Below, piece by piece: positions 21,996 to 33,055 of a stretch of DNA of 64,000 nt; the first letter of the stretch is position 1, and every line of letters begins with the position of its first letter. The position numbers were made by a program, and so were the translations under genes. This DNA comes from Adiantum capillus-veneris. Taxonomy: Eukaryota; Streptophyta; Polypodiopsida; Polypodiales; Pteridaceae. The stretch spans positions 57,547,268-57,611,267 of the forward strand of contig CM043944.1 of NCBI GenBank assembly GCA_014529385.2, read 5' to 3'. Under the pieces are notes generated by a model that was given only the letters and a program-made list of their open reading frames with translations, searched no databases and was not told where the DNA came from.

Positions 21996-24004
21996 TGGTG
22001 CAACCAAAGTGTGTCGACTCTAGAAGATGGCATGGGAAGATATATGCAGGCTAAAGAAGCATGGCAAAGGGCTGGAGCATCTAGGAGAATCATGGGATGA
22101 CAGGTAGCAGCGGAATTGTATGACTAATGCGGCTTATAGGCCAAGGAAGGCTCCATGAGGGGCTAATTTGGGTAGTAGGTGAAGGAGATCCAAAGTGCAG
22201 GTTTTGGGTCCAGGAATGTAGAGCTTGAAGTGCTGAAGGAGTAGGTTTAGACGGCTCATCAAATCGAGCTACAGAGCCCAAATTATTGAAGGTTGAAGTT
22301 TCAATAGATTGTAGATTCTTGCCGGATAGGGTAGCTGGGGACAGGTGGTCCAAGTGGAAGTCAAGGTACAGGTGTGTAGAGCTCAATTTATGGAGCCTAC
22401 CCATCTTTTTAGATTGCAGATCAAAGCTATGGTTTGCATTTTATGGCCTGTTGAATTTTTTCGGGGGCTTGGTCTGAGCCCACTTGCTCGCATTGGAGAA
22501 TGCGCCATCTGGCATCTTTTGAGCACCGACAAAGTTCTACAGCAAGGTATGCATCATATGGAGCTAGGAAGAAGTGACTACATGTTAAAAGGAGCCTAGA
22601 GCGAAAAGATATGGAAGCCGGAAGATTGGGTGCCTTTGTCCGAAGTTGATTGCAAAGGATTTGATTGGGTTTTGGCGGCCTCGGTTCGAGGGCTAGGAGA
22701 GTCGTGAAGTGTGGCAAAGTTGGGGGAAGACGGAGTCGGCTCAATGAGTTTTTTGTCGGGTTCTACGGCTTGGAAAATGGATCATCAGGGGCCAATGGGC
22801 AGACAGGGCAAGTAAGAGGAAACAAAGTTTGTTTTCAAAAAAAAAACGTGGTTTTTGTTTTTCCAAAGCCTTGAAGGCTTGGGCTTCACGGGCTGCCACA
22901 TGGCCGGGTAATATCCCATAGACACAGTCGTGGGCTGGGGGGCTGCAGTATACGATCAGGGCCGTGAGCCCTTAAGAAATCACAAAAGGGGAGAGAGAGG
23001 GGAGCTCTTCCTCCCGTTGGCTATGGCGCGCGAGTGGTGGCCCTGCTGGGCGTCGCGCGTGGCGCATTGGGGCGGTTTTGGCCCGTGGCGATGGTGCGGT
23101 GGCACGCCTGCGTGTGTGAGAAAGTGGCCGGCGGCCATTTGACAATGATGATGTGGCATCTGTGCTAGCGGTAAGTCCCGCGGCTCGTTGGGGCCCCAAA
23201 ATTTTGAAGGAAATGAGGGAGTCCAATAGCGACCTCCCTATTGCTTCCCCCCCTCATGGAAGAACTTGATCCCACAGTGAAGGAAGGCGAGGCAGAGAAC
23301 ATCCAAGGATCTAGCAAGGGAGATCAAGCAAAGCCAAAGAGAGAATTCAAAGGCCCAAGAGGAGCAAGTCGGGCAGCCAAATTGAGAGGCTAAAGGAAGC
23401 AAAATGTGTACACCATACAATTGTTTCCAAAATTGAACTATGTTTGGTGCAAGCAATGCAAACAAATTCCAGAAGGAGCTCTAAGTGAAGGCCACGGAGG
23501 AGAAACACACCCATCATTTCTTTTTTAGACCTCCTAGAGGCACCCCTATAAAAGGATGTAAATGTGAAAATTTAAAAGCTTTTTTGCCTGAGTGTGTGAT
23601 TGAGAGTTGCAAGTCTGTGTAGTGCAAAGCTTGCCATTGAAGCGGCATGCTTGATTGTACTATGTCCCTATGCAATAATACCACATATTTGCCCCTATTT
23701 CTTGTGTTGCTTCTCCCCATTCCCCTCCTTTTCTCTCTCTCTTTGTGTATTGGCCATTGCTTACAGAGGGTTTGCCTGCAGCTTGAAGGGTTCTACCAAG
23801 AGGGCAGAATCGGGGTGTTTTGTGAGTCGGAAAGGTAAGTTGAGCAGTGTGGGTACATTTGTGCTACAAGGTGTTTTTTGCAAGGTGTGAGACAGTTGTT
23901 CTGTGTGCTAAAGTGGAGTTGTTAGTGCAAATTATCCAATTTGAAGGTGTTATTTGAGAGGTGAGGGGTGTTGTGGAATCCCCGGGCTATAGAGAGGCAT
24001 ATAT
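21996..24004 (+). repeat. 3' LTR of element D, first part
   Basis: Runs from TGGTGCAACC to the insertion point of E at 24004. The missing last 42 bases are at 31156-31197. A TATA box (TATAAAAGG) lies near 23548. Confidence 0.9.
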
Positions 24005-24196
24005 TGTTGGGGTATAAAGCCCAATGTGGTCGCCCAGGTAAGTGGGCGGGCCGCCAGGTATGTACACATATTCTTTTGTAAAAACCTAATAAGAACTCAC
24101 TATGCTCTACACATTACAGTAGAGCGAGTTCACCATATCGTCGTGCTCTTTTTCTCGCACTCTCTCTCGCGTCGCACTTCTGCTCGTACTCCTTCA
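24005..24196 (+). repeat. 5' LTR of element E (192 bp)
   Basis: TGTTGGGGTATAAAGCCC to CTCCTTCA. Its copy at 29364-29379 plus 30980-31155 matches with few changes. TATAAAG lies only seven bases from the LTR start, an unusually early place for a TATA box. Confidence 0.93.
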
Positions 24197-24198
24197 AC

Positions 24199-24210
24199 TG
24201 GTATCAGAGC
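24199..24210 (+). other. Primer-binding site of element E
   Basis: TGGTATCAGAGC, a perfect initiator-Met tRNA type site two bases after the LTR. Confidence 0.96.
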
Positions 24211-25294
24211 TCAGATCGAGGCTCGGGGCAGCACTGCAGGAGGCTAGAGTCACCAACTCAGATTGGAGTGAAATTCGACAGGCGAAGACACGGACCCTAA
24301 TCTCGTGGGTGAGCCCGAAGGGCTCGGTGTTGTCAGAATTTCATTCTCAGGTCATCTCGGCCACCGTTCGGCTTCGACAAAGGTCTGCGCAGGCCATTTT
24401 CGACTACGTGGTCTCGGAGGGTGCATATCCGACTCTGCAAATTTGGGGTTTTCGGCCTACGACTGCAGGTGCTGAGGATATCGACACTCTCAGAGTGTTG
24501 ATTTGTGGCTGTCTACACATCGAAGGACGGCTCACAGTTCTTGGAGGCGTGTCACATACGACACGGGCGCATCTACACACAAACTGTAGGCGACATCCAC
24601 TAGTTCATCAGGTAGCTTGTGTTTGCTGCTTGATATTCCAGATTTCATCCTGACATTGCAGGTACTTCCACATGGGATGTATTGTCAGAGATGATGTATG
24701 TCTGTTGAGGGTTTGCTGGCTGTGAGTCACGCAGCAAACAACCGCCGTAGCGGTTACAACATACAGTGGGAAATTTGTGGATGTATGACTTTGTGGGAAG
24801 TCTATGTACTGTCAGATTTACTGCAGCCTTTGTTGAGGGTCGAGTGAGGTTTTATTGAGCTGGGGGATTCTCGAATGTTGAGATCCTTTCGGTGATACAG
24901 GTCTTGGAGCGATCCCTCGAGCACCCTTAGATAGGCAGCTAGGATGTATTGACTGTGAGTTAGACAGTTGGGATTGCATCTTTGCTTTACTGTCATTGAG
25001 GCATTGTCGCAGTCTATGCTTACGGGACAGTGACAGGACAGTCAGAGACAGTACATGTGCAAGACAGGTTTACCCACAGCTTACAATGTCAGAGAGACAG
25101 TGTTTTTTGAGCTGTTTTTTGGTCTGTTTTTGAGTACACCAGAGCCATTTTACAAAGGAAACTCTGCCGAAATTTATGCAGAATCTGAAGCTTTCTTGGT
25201 TCATTTGACAGGTTGATATTGGTTCAGAGGTCAGTTTACAGGGGAAACTCTGCCGAATTTTTCCCAGGAAAGTAAACTACTGTGAAGCGTAGCT
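24211..25294 (+). other. Element E leader (about 1.1 kb) without a clear gene
   Basis: Between the primer site and the gag ATG I find only short frames. A repeated phrase AC(A)GGGGAAACTCTGCCGAA occurs twice near 25155-25175 and 25235-25258. This leader would hold dimerisation and packaging signals in the family; none can be pinpointed. Confidence 0.6.
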
Positions 25295-28200
25295 ATGGCT
25301 GGATCACATGACACTGCTCTTTACAATATCAAGAAGCTGGATGGAACCAATTTCCCATTGTGGAAGAAGCAGATTTGGCACGTGTTGGTACAAAAGAAGT
25401 AGATAAAACCTATAAATCTCAAGGGGATAAAACTGGAAGATATGGACGAAGATGAATGGAGCGAAATGGATGAATTGGCACTTTCTACCATTATGCTAAC
25501 TTTGGCAGAAAGCGTTTACTTCAATGTAGCAGACGAGATGTCGGCTTATCAAGCACGGTTAAAGCTGAGTGATCTTTATGAGAAGCAGAGTGCAACTTCA
25601 AAGGTATACTGGCTTAAGAAGCTTGTTGACTTGAAGATGAAAGAAGGGACACCTATGTCCAACCATCTGAATGAATTCAACACAATCTATAGTCAGTTGT
25701 CAGCTCAAGGTGTCAAGTTTGATGAACCTGTTAGAGCTATGTTCCTGTTGATCACATTGCCGGAAATTTGGGACACTTTTCCCACAGCTTTGAGTAATTC
25801 TGCACCTCCAGATGGTTTGAACATAGCAAGTGTAGAAGGAAGTCTGCTTACTGAAGAAACCAATAGAAAGACAATGGACAAAGGCAAAGGAACAGCCTTA
25901 GTTGTCAGGGGAAGGACCAAAGAAAAGTACAAAGGTGGAAAGAGGAATCAGTCTCGTAGCAAGTCCCGCAGTGCTAAAGGCAAGAGTGACATAGAATGCT
26001 ACCATTGTGGCAAGAAGGGTCACATGAAAAGAGACTGAAGAGAATGGAAAGCAGAAAAAGGCAAAGAGAAAGCTGAAGACCATGGTGAGAAGAAAAAGTC
26101 CTCAGTGAAGCTTCAAGAAATAAATGTGACAAACACTGTTGCAGAGGATGACAGTCTAGTGTCGGGAGACATCTACTTCTTAAAGAATACAATGGACTCA
26201 GCTCTTCTTACAGCATCTGATGGAAATGCACTGAGTGACTGGATTATAGACTTAGGGGCATCACTTCATGTGTCTCCAAACAAGGAGTGGTTTACTTCTT
26301 ATGTGACCACTAAAGATCATGTTCGGCTAGGCAATGGGCAGACATGTGAGATCTTAGGTGTTGGAGATGTTCAATTGAAGTTTCAGAATGGTTCTTCTTT
26401 CACGCTGAAGAATGTGAGACATGTTCCCGCAATTACAAAGAGCTTGATCAACACAGGTTTACTTGATGATGCTGGCTATGTCACCACTTTTGGACAGAAC
26501 ATGTGGAAGATATCCAAGGGTTCTATGACAGTAGCACATGGAGTAAAGTCTGGAGGACTTTACATGATTTATGTATCAAATGTCTCTAAAAATGTAATCA
26601 ATGTAACCGAACAGCCGAACGTTTCTTTGTGGCATAGCCGGTTAGGACATATGTCCACGAAGGGAATGGAAATCTTGTCTCGTTCTGGTTATTTGCCTGG
26701 CTTTTCATTTAATGATTTTGAATTCTGTGAACATTGTCTGTATGGTAAGCAAACACAGCAGCCACATAAGCATAGAAGCAGTAGAAGAGATACACAGTTG
26801 GCACTTGTTCATAGTGATTTGTGTGGACCTATGCCTAACCTATCTCTAGGGGGAGCTTCGTACTTTATGACATTTATAGATGATTACTCGAGGAAAGTAT
26901 GGGTTTACTTTCTCAAGCACAAGGATGAAGCATTTAGTGTTTTCAAAACGTTTGTGACACTTGTGGAGAATCAGAGTGGCAAGAATCTTAAATGCTTACA
27001 CACTGACAATGGTGGAGAGTATGTTTCAAAGGCCTTTCAGGACTTTTGTGAGTCAAAAGGTATAAAACGTGAACTTACTGCTCCTTACAATCCTCCTCAA
27101 AATGGTGTTGCTGAGAGGATGAATAGGACCATACAAGAGAAGGTCAGAAGTATGTTGTCTAATGCACAGTTGCCAAATGGGTTTTGGGCTGAAGCTGTAT
27201 CAACAACTGTTCATCTTGTAAATAGATCTCCTAGCAAGGTTTTGCAGAAGGATTCAGTGCCAGAGATGGTATGGCCAGGCAAAATTCCCTCATACAAGCA
27301 TCTCAGAGTCTTTGGCTATGAGGCATATACTCACGTTCCAAAGGAATTTAGGAACAAACTTGAGCCAAAGAGTAGAAAGTGCATCTTTCTAGGCTATGGT
27401 AATTCTGGTGAGATGGGGTACAGACTTTGGGATCTCGATTCCAGAAAGGTTGTCCGCAGCAATGATGTTCACTTTAATGAATCCAAATATCATTCTAAAC
27501 CAGAGAGGGTTGAGGAGATTAGAAGAGTTGTCTTCCAAGAAGATGGACCTGCACGTGCAAGACAAAATGTCAGGGCTCAAGAGGAGCAAGGACAGGATAG
27601 AGTGGAACCACAGGTTGTGGCTGAGCCTGAGCCACCTATTGTGCGTAGATCTGGACGTGTCACGCAACCTCCTGATAGGTTTGTTCCATCTATGAACTAT
27701 GTCATGTTGACTGATTGCAATGAGCCTTCATGTTACAAGGAAGCAGTGCAAATGAAGGACTCCGGGAATTGGCAATTGGCCATGCACTCAGAGACGACAG
27801 CTCTGCATAAAAACAAGACATGGAAGCTAGTTAAATTACCACAGGGAAAAAAGGCTCTACCTTGTAAATGGGTTTACAGGTATAAGATCACCGCTCATGA
27901 TAGTCAACCAAAGTACAAAGCAAGGCTTGTTGCCAAGGGCTTTAAGCAAGAACAAGTCATTGACTTTAATGAAGTCTTCTCTCCGGTGGTCAAGATGACT
28001 ACATTGAGATGCTTTCTTGCATTGGTTGTCATATTAGATTTGGTGTTGCACCAAATGGATGTCAAGACAGCGTTCTTGCATGGTGATTTAGATGTGGAAA
28101 TTTACATGCAGCAGCCAGAAGGGTTTGTTGAGAAAGGCAAGGAAGATTGGGTATGCCAGTTGTTAAAGAGTCTTTATGGCTTAAAACAATCACCGAGGGC

Positions 28201-29274
28201 ATGGTACCATAAATTCCACAAGTTTATGCTTTCTCAAGGCTACAAACGTAGTGAGTTCGATCACTGTCTATATACAAAGAAGGCTAAGGATGGTAGTTGG
28301 CTGATCCTTATTTTGTATGTGGATGACATGTTGATTGCTGGCAAGCACTTGGAAGAAATTTCAGCTTTGAAGTCAAAGATGGCAAAATCGTTTGACATGA
28401 AAGACATGGGTGAGGCAAGTCATATACTTGGTATGCGCATCGAGAGAGACAGATCAAAGAAGTTGATTTGGTTATCTCAAACAGAGTATATTGACAAGGT
28501 TTTGCAACGTTTCAATATGGAGAAGGGAAAGGCATTGAGTGATCCATTGCCACCATATGTGAAACTTAGCAAACAAGATTGTCCTGTGTCTGAGGAAGAA
28601 CAGGTTGAAATGGATAAGATTCCATATGCTTCTGCAGTGGGTAGTTTGATGCATGCAATGATTGCTACTCGCCCAAACATTGTATTTGCAGTGGGAGTAG
28701 TAAGTCGATACATGTCAAACCCAGGCAAGAAACATTGGGAGGCAGTGAAAGGAATATTGAGATACCTGAAAGCTACAAGAGTATGCGTATATGCTATGGG
28801 AGTCAGGAGCTAAGTGTAAAGGGTTTTACATACTCAGATTATGCAGGTGACTTAGACAACCGAAGGTCTACGTCAGGGTATGTATTTACATTGGCTGGTG
28901 GAGTAGTATCATGGCGTTCTAGATTACAAGATTGTGTTACTCAATCTACTACAGAGGCTGAATATGTTGCAGCATCAGAGGCATGCAAAGAATCAATTTG
29001 TCTTAATTGACTAGTAACAGATTTGGGAATCAAAGAAGAGATGCCTGTGTTATATTGTGATAGTCAAAGTGCTATACAATTGGCTCGCAATCCAGTTTAT
29101 CACTCAAAGACAAAGCATGTGGATGTGAAGTATCATTTCATTAGGGAAATGCTCGAGGATAAGCAACTTCAGTTTGTCAAAGTTCACACCACAGAAAATC
29201 CTGTTGATCTACTTACAAAAGGACTTCCCTCAGAGAGCTTTGCGCATTTTCGCAAGCAGTTAGGTGTAGGGTAG
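25295..29274 (+). pseudogene. Element E gag-pol, two gag stops, frameshift, late stop
   Basis: ATG 25295 starts MAGSHDTALYNIKKLDGTNF. Gag is UBN2-type. Stops: TAG 25400-25402; TGA 26036-26038, which replaces the last Cys of the zinc knuckle (CYHCGKKGHMKRD then stop). The protease active site reads DWIIDLGASLHVSP: Ser of Asp-Ser-Gly is Leu (codon 26252-26254). Integrase keeps FIDDYSRK, LHTDNGGEY and PQNGVAERMN. RT has YVDDMLIAG near 28313-28340. A one-base loss near 28785 shifts into the RNase H frame (GFTYSDYAGDLDNRRSTSG), which has TGA at 29008-29010 and ends DLLTKGLPSESF...LGVG at 29274. Confidence 0.95.
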
Positions 29275-29351
29275 TACATCACTTCTCTACATCTCTTGTA
29301 TATTAGCTTGTATAGTAGCTTCTCTCACACTTAAAGTACCACATTGGACTT

Positions 29352-29363
29352 TAAGTGGGAGGT
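29352..29363 (+). other. Polypurine tract of element E
   Basis: AAGTGGGAGGT lies just before the right LTR, almost the same motif as in element C. Confidence 0.8.
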
Positions 29364-31155
29364 TATTGGGGTATAAAGCTGTAACATTTAGGGGCCTAAA
29401 ATCTTATTTGTAGCGGAAATTAGCATGAACATAGTGGGCATTTCATTAGAATAGATTCCTAATGAGAATTACAAGAGTGCTTGGGTGGAGAGAGCAACAA
29501 AAAGCATAACACCTAGTTAGATAGCATCGACAATACTTTCAAAAGAGAGAGCAATTAAACTATTGACAACAGTTGAGGACCGGATTTGCATGGAGCCGGT
29601 CCCCCCTCCAAAAGGCTTTGTATTATGGTTTCTCCCATCAAGAGAGACATTGTACAATACAATTCTTTGTGTTCCTTCAAGACTAGCTAGTGCAATGAAG
29701 ATGGAAGCTTCATACACCAAGCAAAACACTTAATCAAACACAACTTGAATTATCCCCGTTCTCAGACCCAAGACCTCACACACCTTCGAAGATGGTGAGA
29801 GCTAGCAGGGTATGAGAGTAGATTGAGAGGAAAAAGAAGTATCTTACGAGAAAGAAGTACATCTCCTCACATAATCACTCATATTAGCATAGCTTAGCTT
29901 AGTAATTAGCTTGGTAGAGAAGATGAGCATGCATTGAAGCTTGGCTCTTGGTTGGATTTGCATCCATATGCCAAGAGAGTGTTGATGTAGGCTTCTATCT
30001 CACAAGCTTGGAGTAGGTGATGAGCTCTCCATTAAAGCTTGGGAGGAGATAGAGTGTTTTCCCTTCACACATGGTCAAGTGTGAGAGTGTTGAGAGTGAA
30101 TGCCCTGCAAAAATCAGCCCCCCCTCTCTCTTGGGCGAGCCCTAGCTGCTAAGTTAGGCTGGCTTTTTCCTCATTGGATCTCCCCAGGTCAAGCCAATAG
30201 GAATTAAGCAGCATAAGTGATAGCCTTCTGACATGTGTCCCCCTTTCCCCTTTTGTGAGAGCTTTAGATAATTAAATAATTAAACTAAACTCTCATTGGA
30301 CCCCTTTGCCTCCTGGCCAATAGGAATCAGGCAAGCCATGGGGCTTCTGAATGCTCATTGGACCCCTTGGGAGACTGCCCAATAGTCTTCTAGGACACTT
30401 AATTCTTATTGGTTTCTTTTATTAAATGTTTTTAAATTAATTAAAGTAGATTTACTCTAGCTTAATTCTCATTGGTCCACTTCAAGGGTCTTCCAATAGG
30501 AATTGGGCACACCTTGTGGGCATCTGGCCTAGGGAGCTGACATGTGTCCCTCATTCCCTTTGTGTAAAGGGAGCCTGTGTGTGTGTGTGTGTGGTTTTCT
30601 CTCTCATCCCCTAGCTTTGGGGCTCGCCCCCTCCCATGTAGGGATGCTGAAAGACTTTTTGGGCACACACACTAAGCATCCAATTTTCCCTAAGGTTGAC
30701 CTTTGGACACAACCTTTGAATTTTGGAACCTTAGCATTTTGGAAGTCTTAATGGGCTGAACCTTAGGGTCTTTTTAGCCCGTTGTTTCACATGGCTCTTT
30801 TGCAGATGGCCCCCCCTTTGGATCCCTATTTTCCCTCCTTTGGATCCCTACTGTGGCCGGTCTGCTAACTTAACCAATATTCTAGCTTTTTCTCCCTTGG
30901 CACTTCCCCACATTAAATGATCAGTTTAATATGAGAAAATCATTTAGGAGAATTAGATATTGATTATTATGACAAAAGCCCAATGTGGTCGCCCAGGTAA
31001 GTGGGCGGGCCGTCAGGTATGTACACATATTTTTTTGTAAAAACCTAATAAGAACTCACTATGATCTACACATTACAGTAGAGCGAGTTCACCATATTGT
31101 CGTGCTCTTCTTCTCGCACTCTCTCTCGCGTCGCACTTCCGCTCGTACTCCTTCA
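29364..31155 (+). repeat. 3' LTR of element E, split by F
   Basis: The first 16 bases (29364-29379, starting TATTGGGG, so the terminal TG has become TA) and the rest (30980-31155) flank F. The CCCAATGTGGTCGCCCAGG block at 30978 matches 24019 in the left LTR. Confidence 0.92.
29380..30974 (-). mobile_element. Element F: solo-LTR-like insertion (1,595 bp)
   Basis: Begins TGTAACATTT and ends ATTATGACA with perfect flanking AAAGC (29375-29379 and 30975-30979). It has no coding frame, primer site or polypurine tract inside. A diverged relative in the opposite orientation lies at about 58850-60246, sharing the TTGTACAATACAATTCTTTG and GGGGACC-type blocks. I interpret it as a solo LTR left by LTR-LTR recombination. 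Strand is given by the relative's orientation and is arbitrary. Confidence 0.85.
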
Positions 31156-31197
31156 GATATTTTATGTGCTGGGTGTGTTCCCTATTCCCCCTGTCCA

Positions 31198-31600
31198 CCG
31201 TACATGCGACAAGAAACGGCTACATTGTCCAAAATTGGGCTATAAAGTTGGGGGAGAGATGAGAGGTGACCTAGTTAGGAGAGCCATTAAATAATTGGAG
31301 TTGTCAAATGTAGGATCTTGGAAGAACTTATCTAGTATTGATGGAGTGCATTTATTGCAAGTATGAAGAGCATGTGTGTAGACAATCAAGTAGACCTAGT
31401 GCATGGTTTGGGAGATGATGGTTTCAATCAATGAGACTAGAAGAAGCTCAATATGGCCCAATGGGCTTGTGAGGCCTCGAAATAATATGCCACATATGCT
31501 TGAACACGACATTGAAAATCAAAGAACGCATTGACGTCGCCGGCTGCCAAGTGAGGATCTCATATAAATTAAAGCCCATCCTCAGACAAGAAGATCATAT
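31198..31600. other. Flank right of element D, no gene seen
   Basis: No frame or TE domain is recognised. Two near-identical copies of a 25-base phrase (ATATAAATTAAAGCCCATCC) occur at about 31562-31587 and 31597-31617, directly before the TFIIB-like frame. Confidence 0.5.
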
Positions 31601-31615
31601 AAATTAAAGCCCATC

Positions 31616-31912
31616 CTCGTCCTGGAGTCGCACATGGTGGATGAGCGACCAGAGTGGCAAAGATTGCAGGCGGACGTCAACGATCCTAGTGTCCTCAGGC
31701 AAGCCATGAGCAATATCGGGGACCTGAGCGACCGGCTTAATCTGCCCAGGTCAACCAGCCTGGCACAACAGGCCATGCAGTTTTTCCGCCGTTATGGAAA
31801 ACCACTCTTTGCTAATTGCTTGTCACAACGGCAAAAGGATGCGCTCCTCGGCGCCTGCATTGTCCAAGCTGCCAACGGTCGCCGTCGTGCTAATTATCAC
31901 TGGGTTGCAGCG
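31616..31912 (+). pseudogene. TFIIB-like exon (gene fragment)
   Basis: The plus frame starts LVLESHMVDERPEWQRL and continues NDPSVL, matching the end of the zinc ribbon and linker of transcription factor IIB (family pattern CGLV...IDE.SEWR.F...DPSR). It then shows SDRLNLPRS, KDALLGACIVQAA, as in the first cyclin-like repeat (DRINLPR..., A..ACLYIA). TFIIB bridges TBP and RNA polymerase II. The zinc-ribbon cysteines are absent upstream, and the second cyclin repeat is absent downstream. A good donor-like CG|GTGAGTAAG occurs at 31912/31913, though the frame stays open to 32089. It is either one exon of a gene with very long introns or a displaced fragment; nearby exons are not visible. Confidence 0.6.
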
Positions 31913-32079
31913 GTGAGTAAGCACGGGCCGGGTCTCTGGCTCGAGATTCTGAGATACAAACTCCTACTGGAGAGGAAAATGCAAGTAGCACGGCAGGCAA
32001 GCATCGCTACCATAAGAAGGTTTAGAAATTTTGTCATGTACAAAACGGAGTCTTTCTCAATGTTTTTCATACAATGCAT

Positions 32080-32322
32080 AACATCATGAGCTTCTCCTCG
32101 AGAGGCACCGCATACCTAGCTAGGTACAATTGGGGGCAGTGAACCGCCGGCCACCCCACCGGGCCAGTGGTCCCCTACCCCCAATCGTACCTAGCTTGGT
32201 ATGCGGCAAGAAGCTCGAGAGGCACTGCATATCTAGCTAGGTACAATTGGGGGCAGTGTCCCCTACCCCCAATCGTACCTAGCTAGGTATGCGGCACCTC
32301 CCTCACAGAAGCTCATGATGTT
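32080..32322. mobile_element. Foldback MITE-like element with two internal hairpins (243 bp)
   Basis: Ends are perfect 16-base inverted repeats, AACATCATGAGCTTCT and AGAAGCTCATGATGTT. Inside are four alternating arms of GCATACCTAGCTAGGTAC-type sequence: forward near 32107, reverse near 32175-32203, forward near 32226, reverse near 32268-32295. This gives two tandem hairpins within one larger hairpin. No coding frame. No clear target duplication. Confidence 0.85.
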
Positions 32323-33055
32323 GAGGTAAGTCACAATGTGGGAAATATTGTGAGAATTTGTCCAAAACTTCCTGTGTACAGGTGCGGCACAGTCTTCGTG
32401 CTACTCTTGACTGTGCAGTGTTACCGCAACGGTTCTAATCAATCAAAGGTGCCGTGTCCTTTGAAGGCCCTTTGCACTTTTTGGTCATCATGCAGCACCA
32501 TTTTCTCACAAGGTTTTCAAGCCGATTTTAAGCTTGTTTTGTTTTTTTGAGAATTGTGAGACGGAATTTTTGCTTATGCTCGTGGATATTGCTTTTGGTT
32601 GAGTGATCCAAAAAAAAATAAAAAATCCTATGGAGCCAAACTTACAAGTAATAACAATAAACAATGCATTTATTTCTATGCAATGCCATTACACCTATGA
32701 GAAATATGAATTATGGGTATTTCCACTCGTTCTAAGGAATTCTCTCTCCTTAATTCCATTTTTCTTTGACTCAACACCGCTTCTTATACAAATTTGTTTG
32801 TGTTAGTGCTACATGCCCTATGTATCCCTCACATGGACCGTATGTACTATAGTTTTTGTAAAAACTTGGCACCGCTAGTGTCTATTCCACACCGATAGTG
32901 CTAAATTTTTGGTGTTCAAGTATTACAGCGGATATTGCCATCGATATCATCGTGTCTATTACCCTTGTGATTATCGCTCCTATTATCGCCTTGCATTATC
33001 AAACCCTCATTTAGCGCAAAAAGATTTAAATTTGAATTTTTCTATGTATTTTTCT
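32323..33055. other. Intergenic stretch, nothing recognised
   Basis: AT-rich DNA with short frames only. I see no TE domain, RNA gene or repeat array. A GAG|GTAAGT donor-like motif follows the foldback element at 32324-32332 but has no exon frame I can support. Confidence 0.5.

Larger units (their letters stand above)
24005..31155 (+). mobile_element. Element E: Ty1/copia retrotransposon with 192-bp LTRs, inserted in D
   Basis: Left LTR 24005-24196, primer site, long leader, gag-pol frame 25295-29274, polypurine tract, right LTR starting at 29364 and interrupted by F (29380-30974), ending at 31155. The left flank TATAT and right flank GATAT form a target duplication with one mismatch inside D's LTR. 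Removing E and F restores the D LTR sequence seen at 19790-19837. Confidence 0.95.
17824..31197 (+). mobile_element. Element D: gag-only, non-autonomous LTR element with 2-kb LTRs
   Basis: Two direct repeats, 17824-19837 and 21996-24004 continued at 31156-31197, start TGGTGCA(A/G)CCAAAG and end TCCA. The internal 2.16 kb on the plus strand has a gag-like frame and an acidic frame but no protease, RT, RNase H or integrase. This is the layout called TR-GAG (terminal-repeat element with gag domain) in plants. The right LTR is interrupted by element E. Flanks are ACTGT on the left and, if the last LTR base is shared, ACCGT on the right, a possible 5-bp duplication with one mismatch. Confidence 0.88.

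Noticed and set aside
17824-24004. Two-kilobase direct repeat as a segmental duplication of a gene region
   Set aside because: TG...CA ends, a polypurine tract before the second copy and a gag-type frame between them fit LTRs better.
29380-30974. F as a complete non-autonomous element with its own LTRs
   Set aside because: No internal direct repeat, primer site or polypurine tract; the whole length behaves as one LTR.
31912-32089. TFIIB-like frame continuing to 32089 as coding
   Set aside because: After about 31990 the translation loses resemblance and enters the foldback element; the upper limit is set at the donor-like site.
32080-32322. Alternating repeats as a CRISPR array or tandem RNA genes
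   Set aside because: The arms are inverted, only four, with unequal spacers, in plant DNA; a foldback element explains them.
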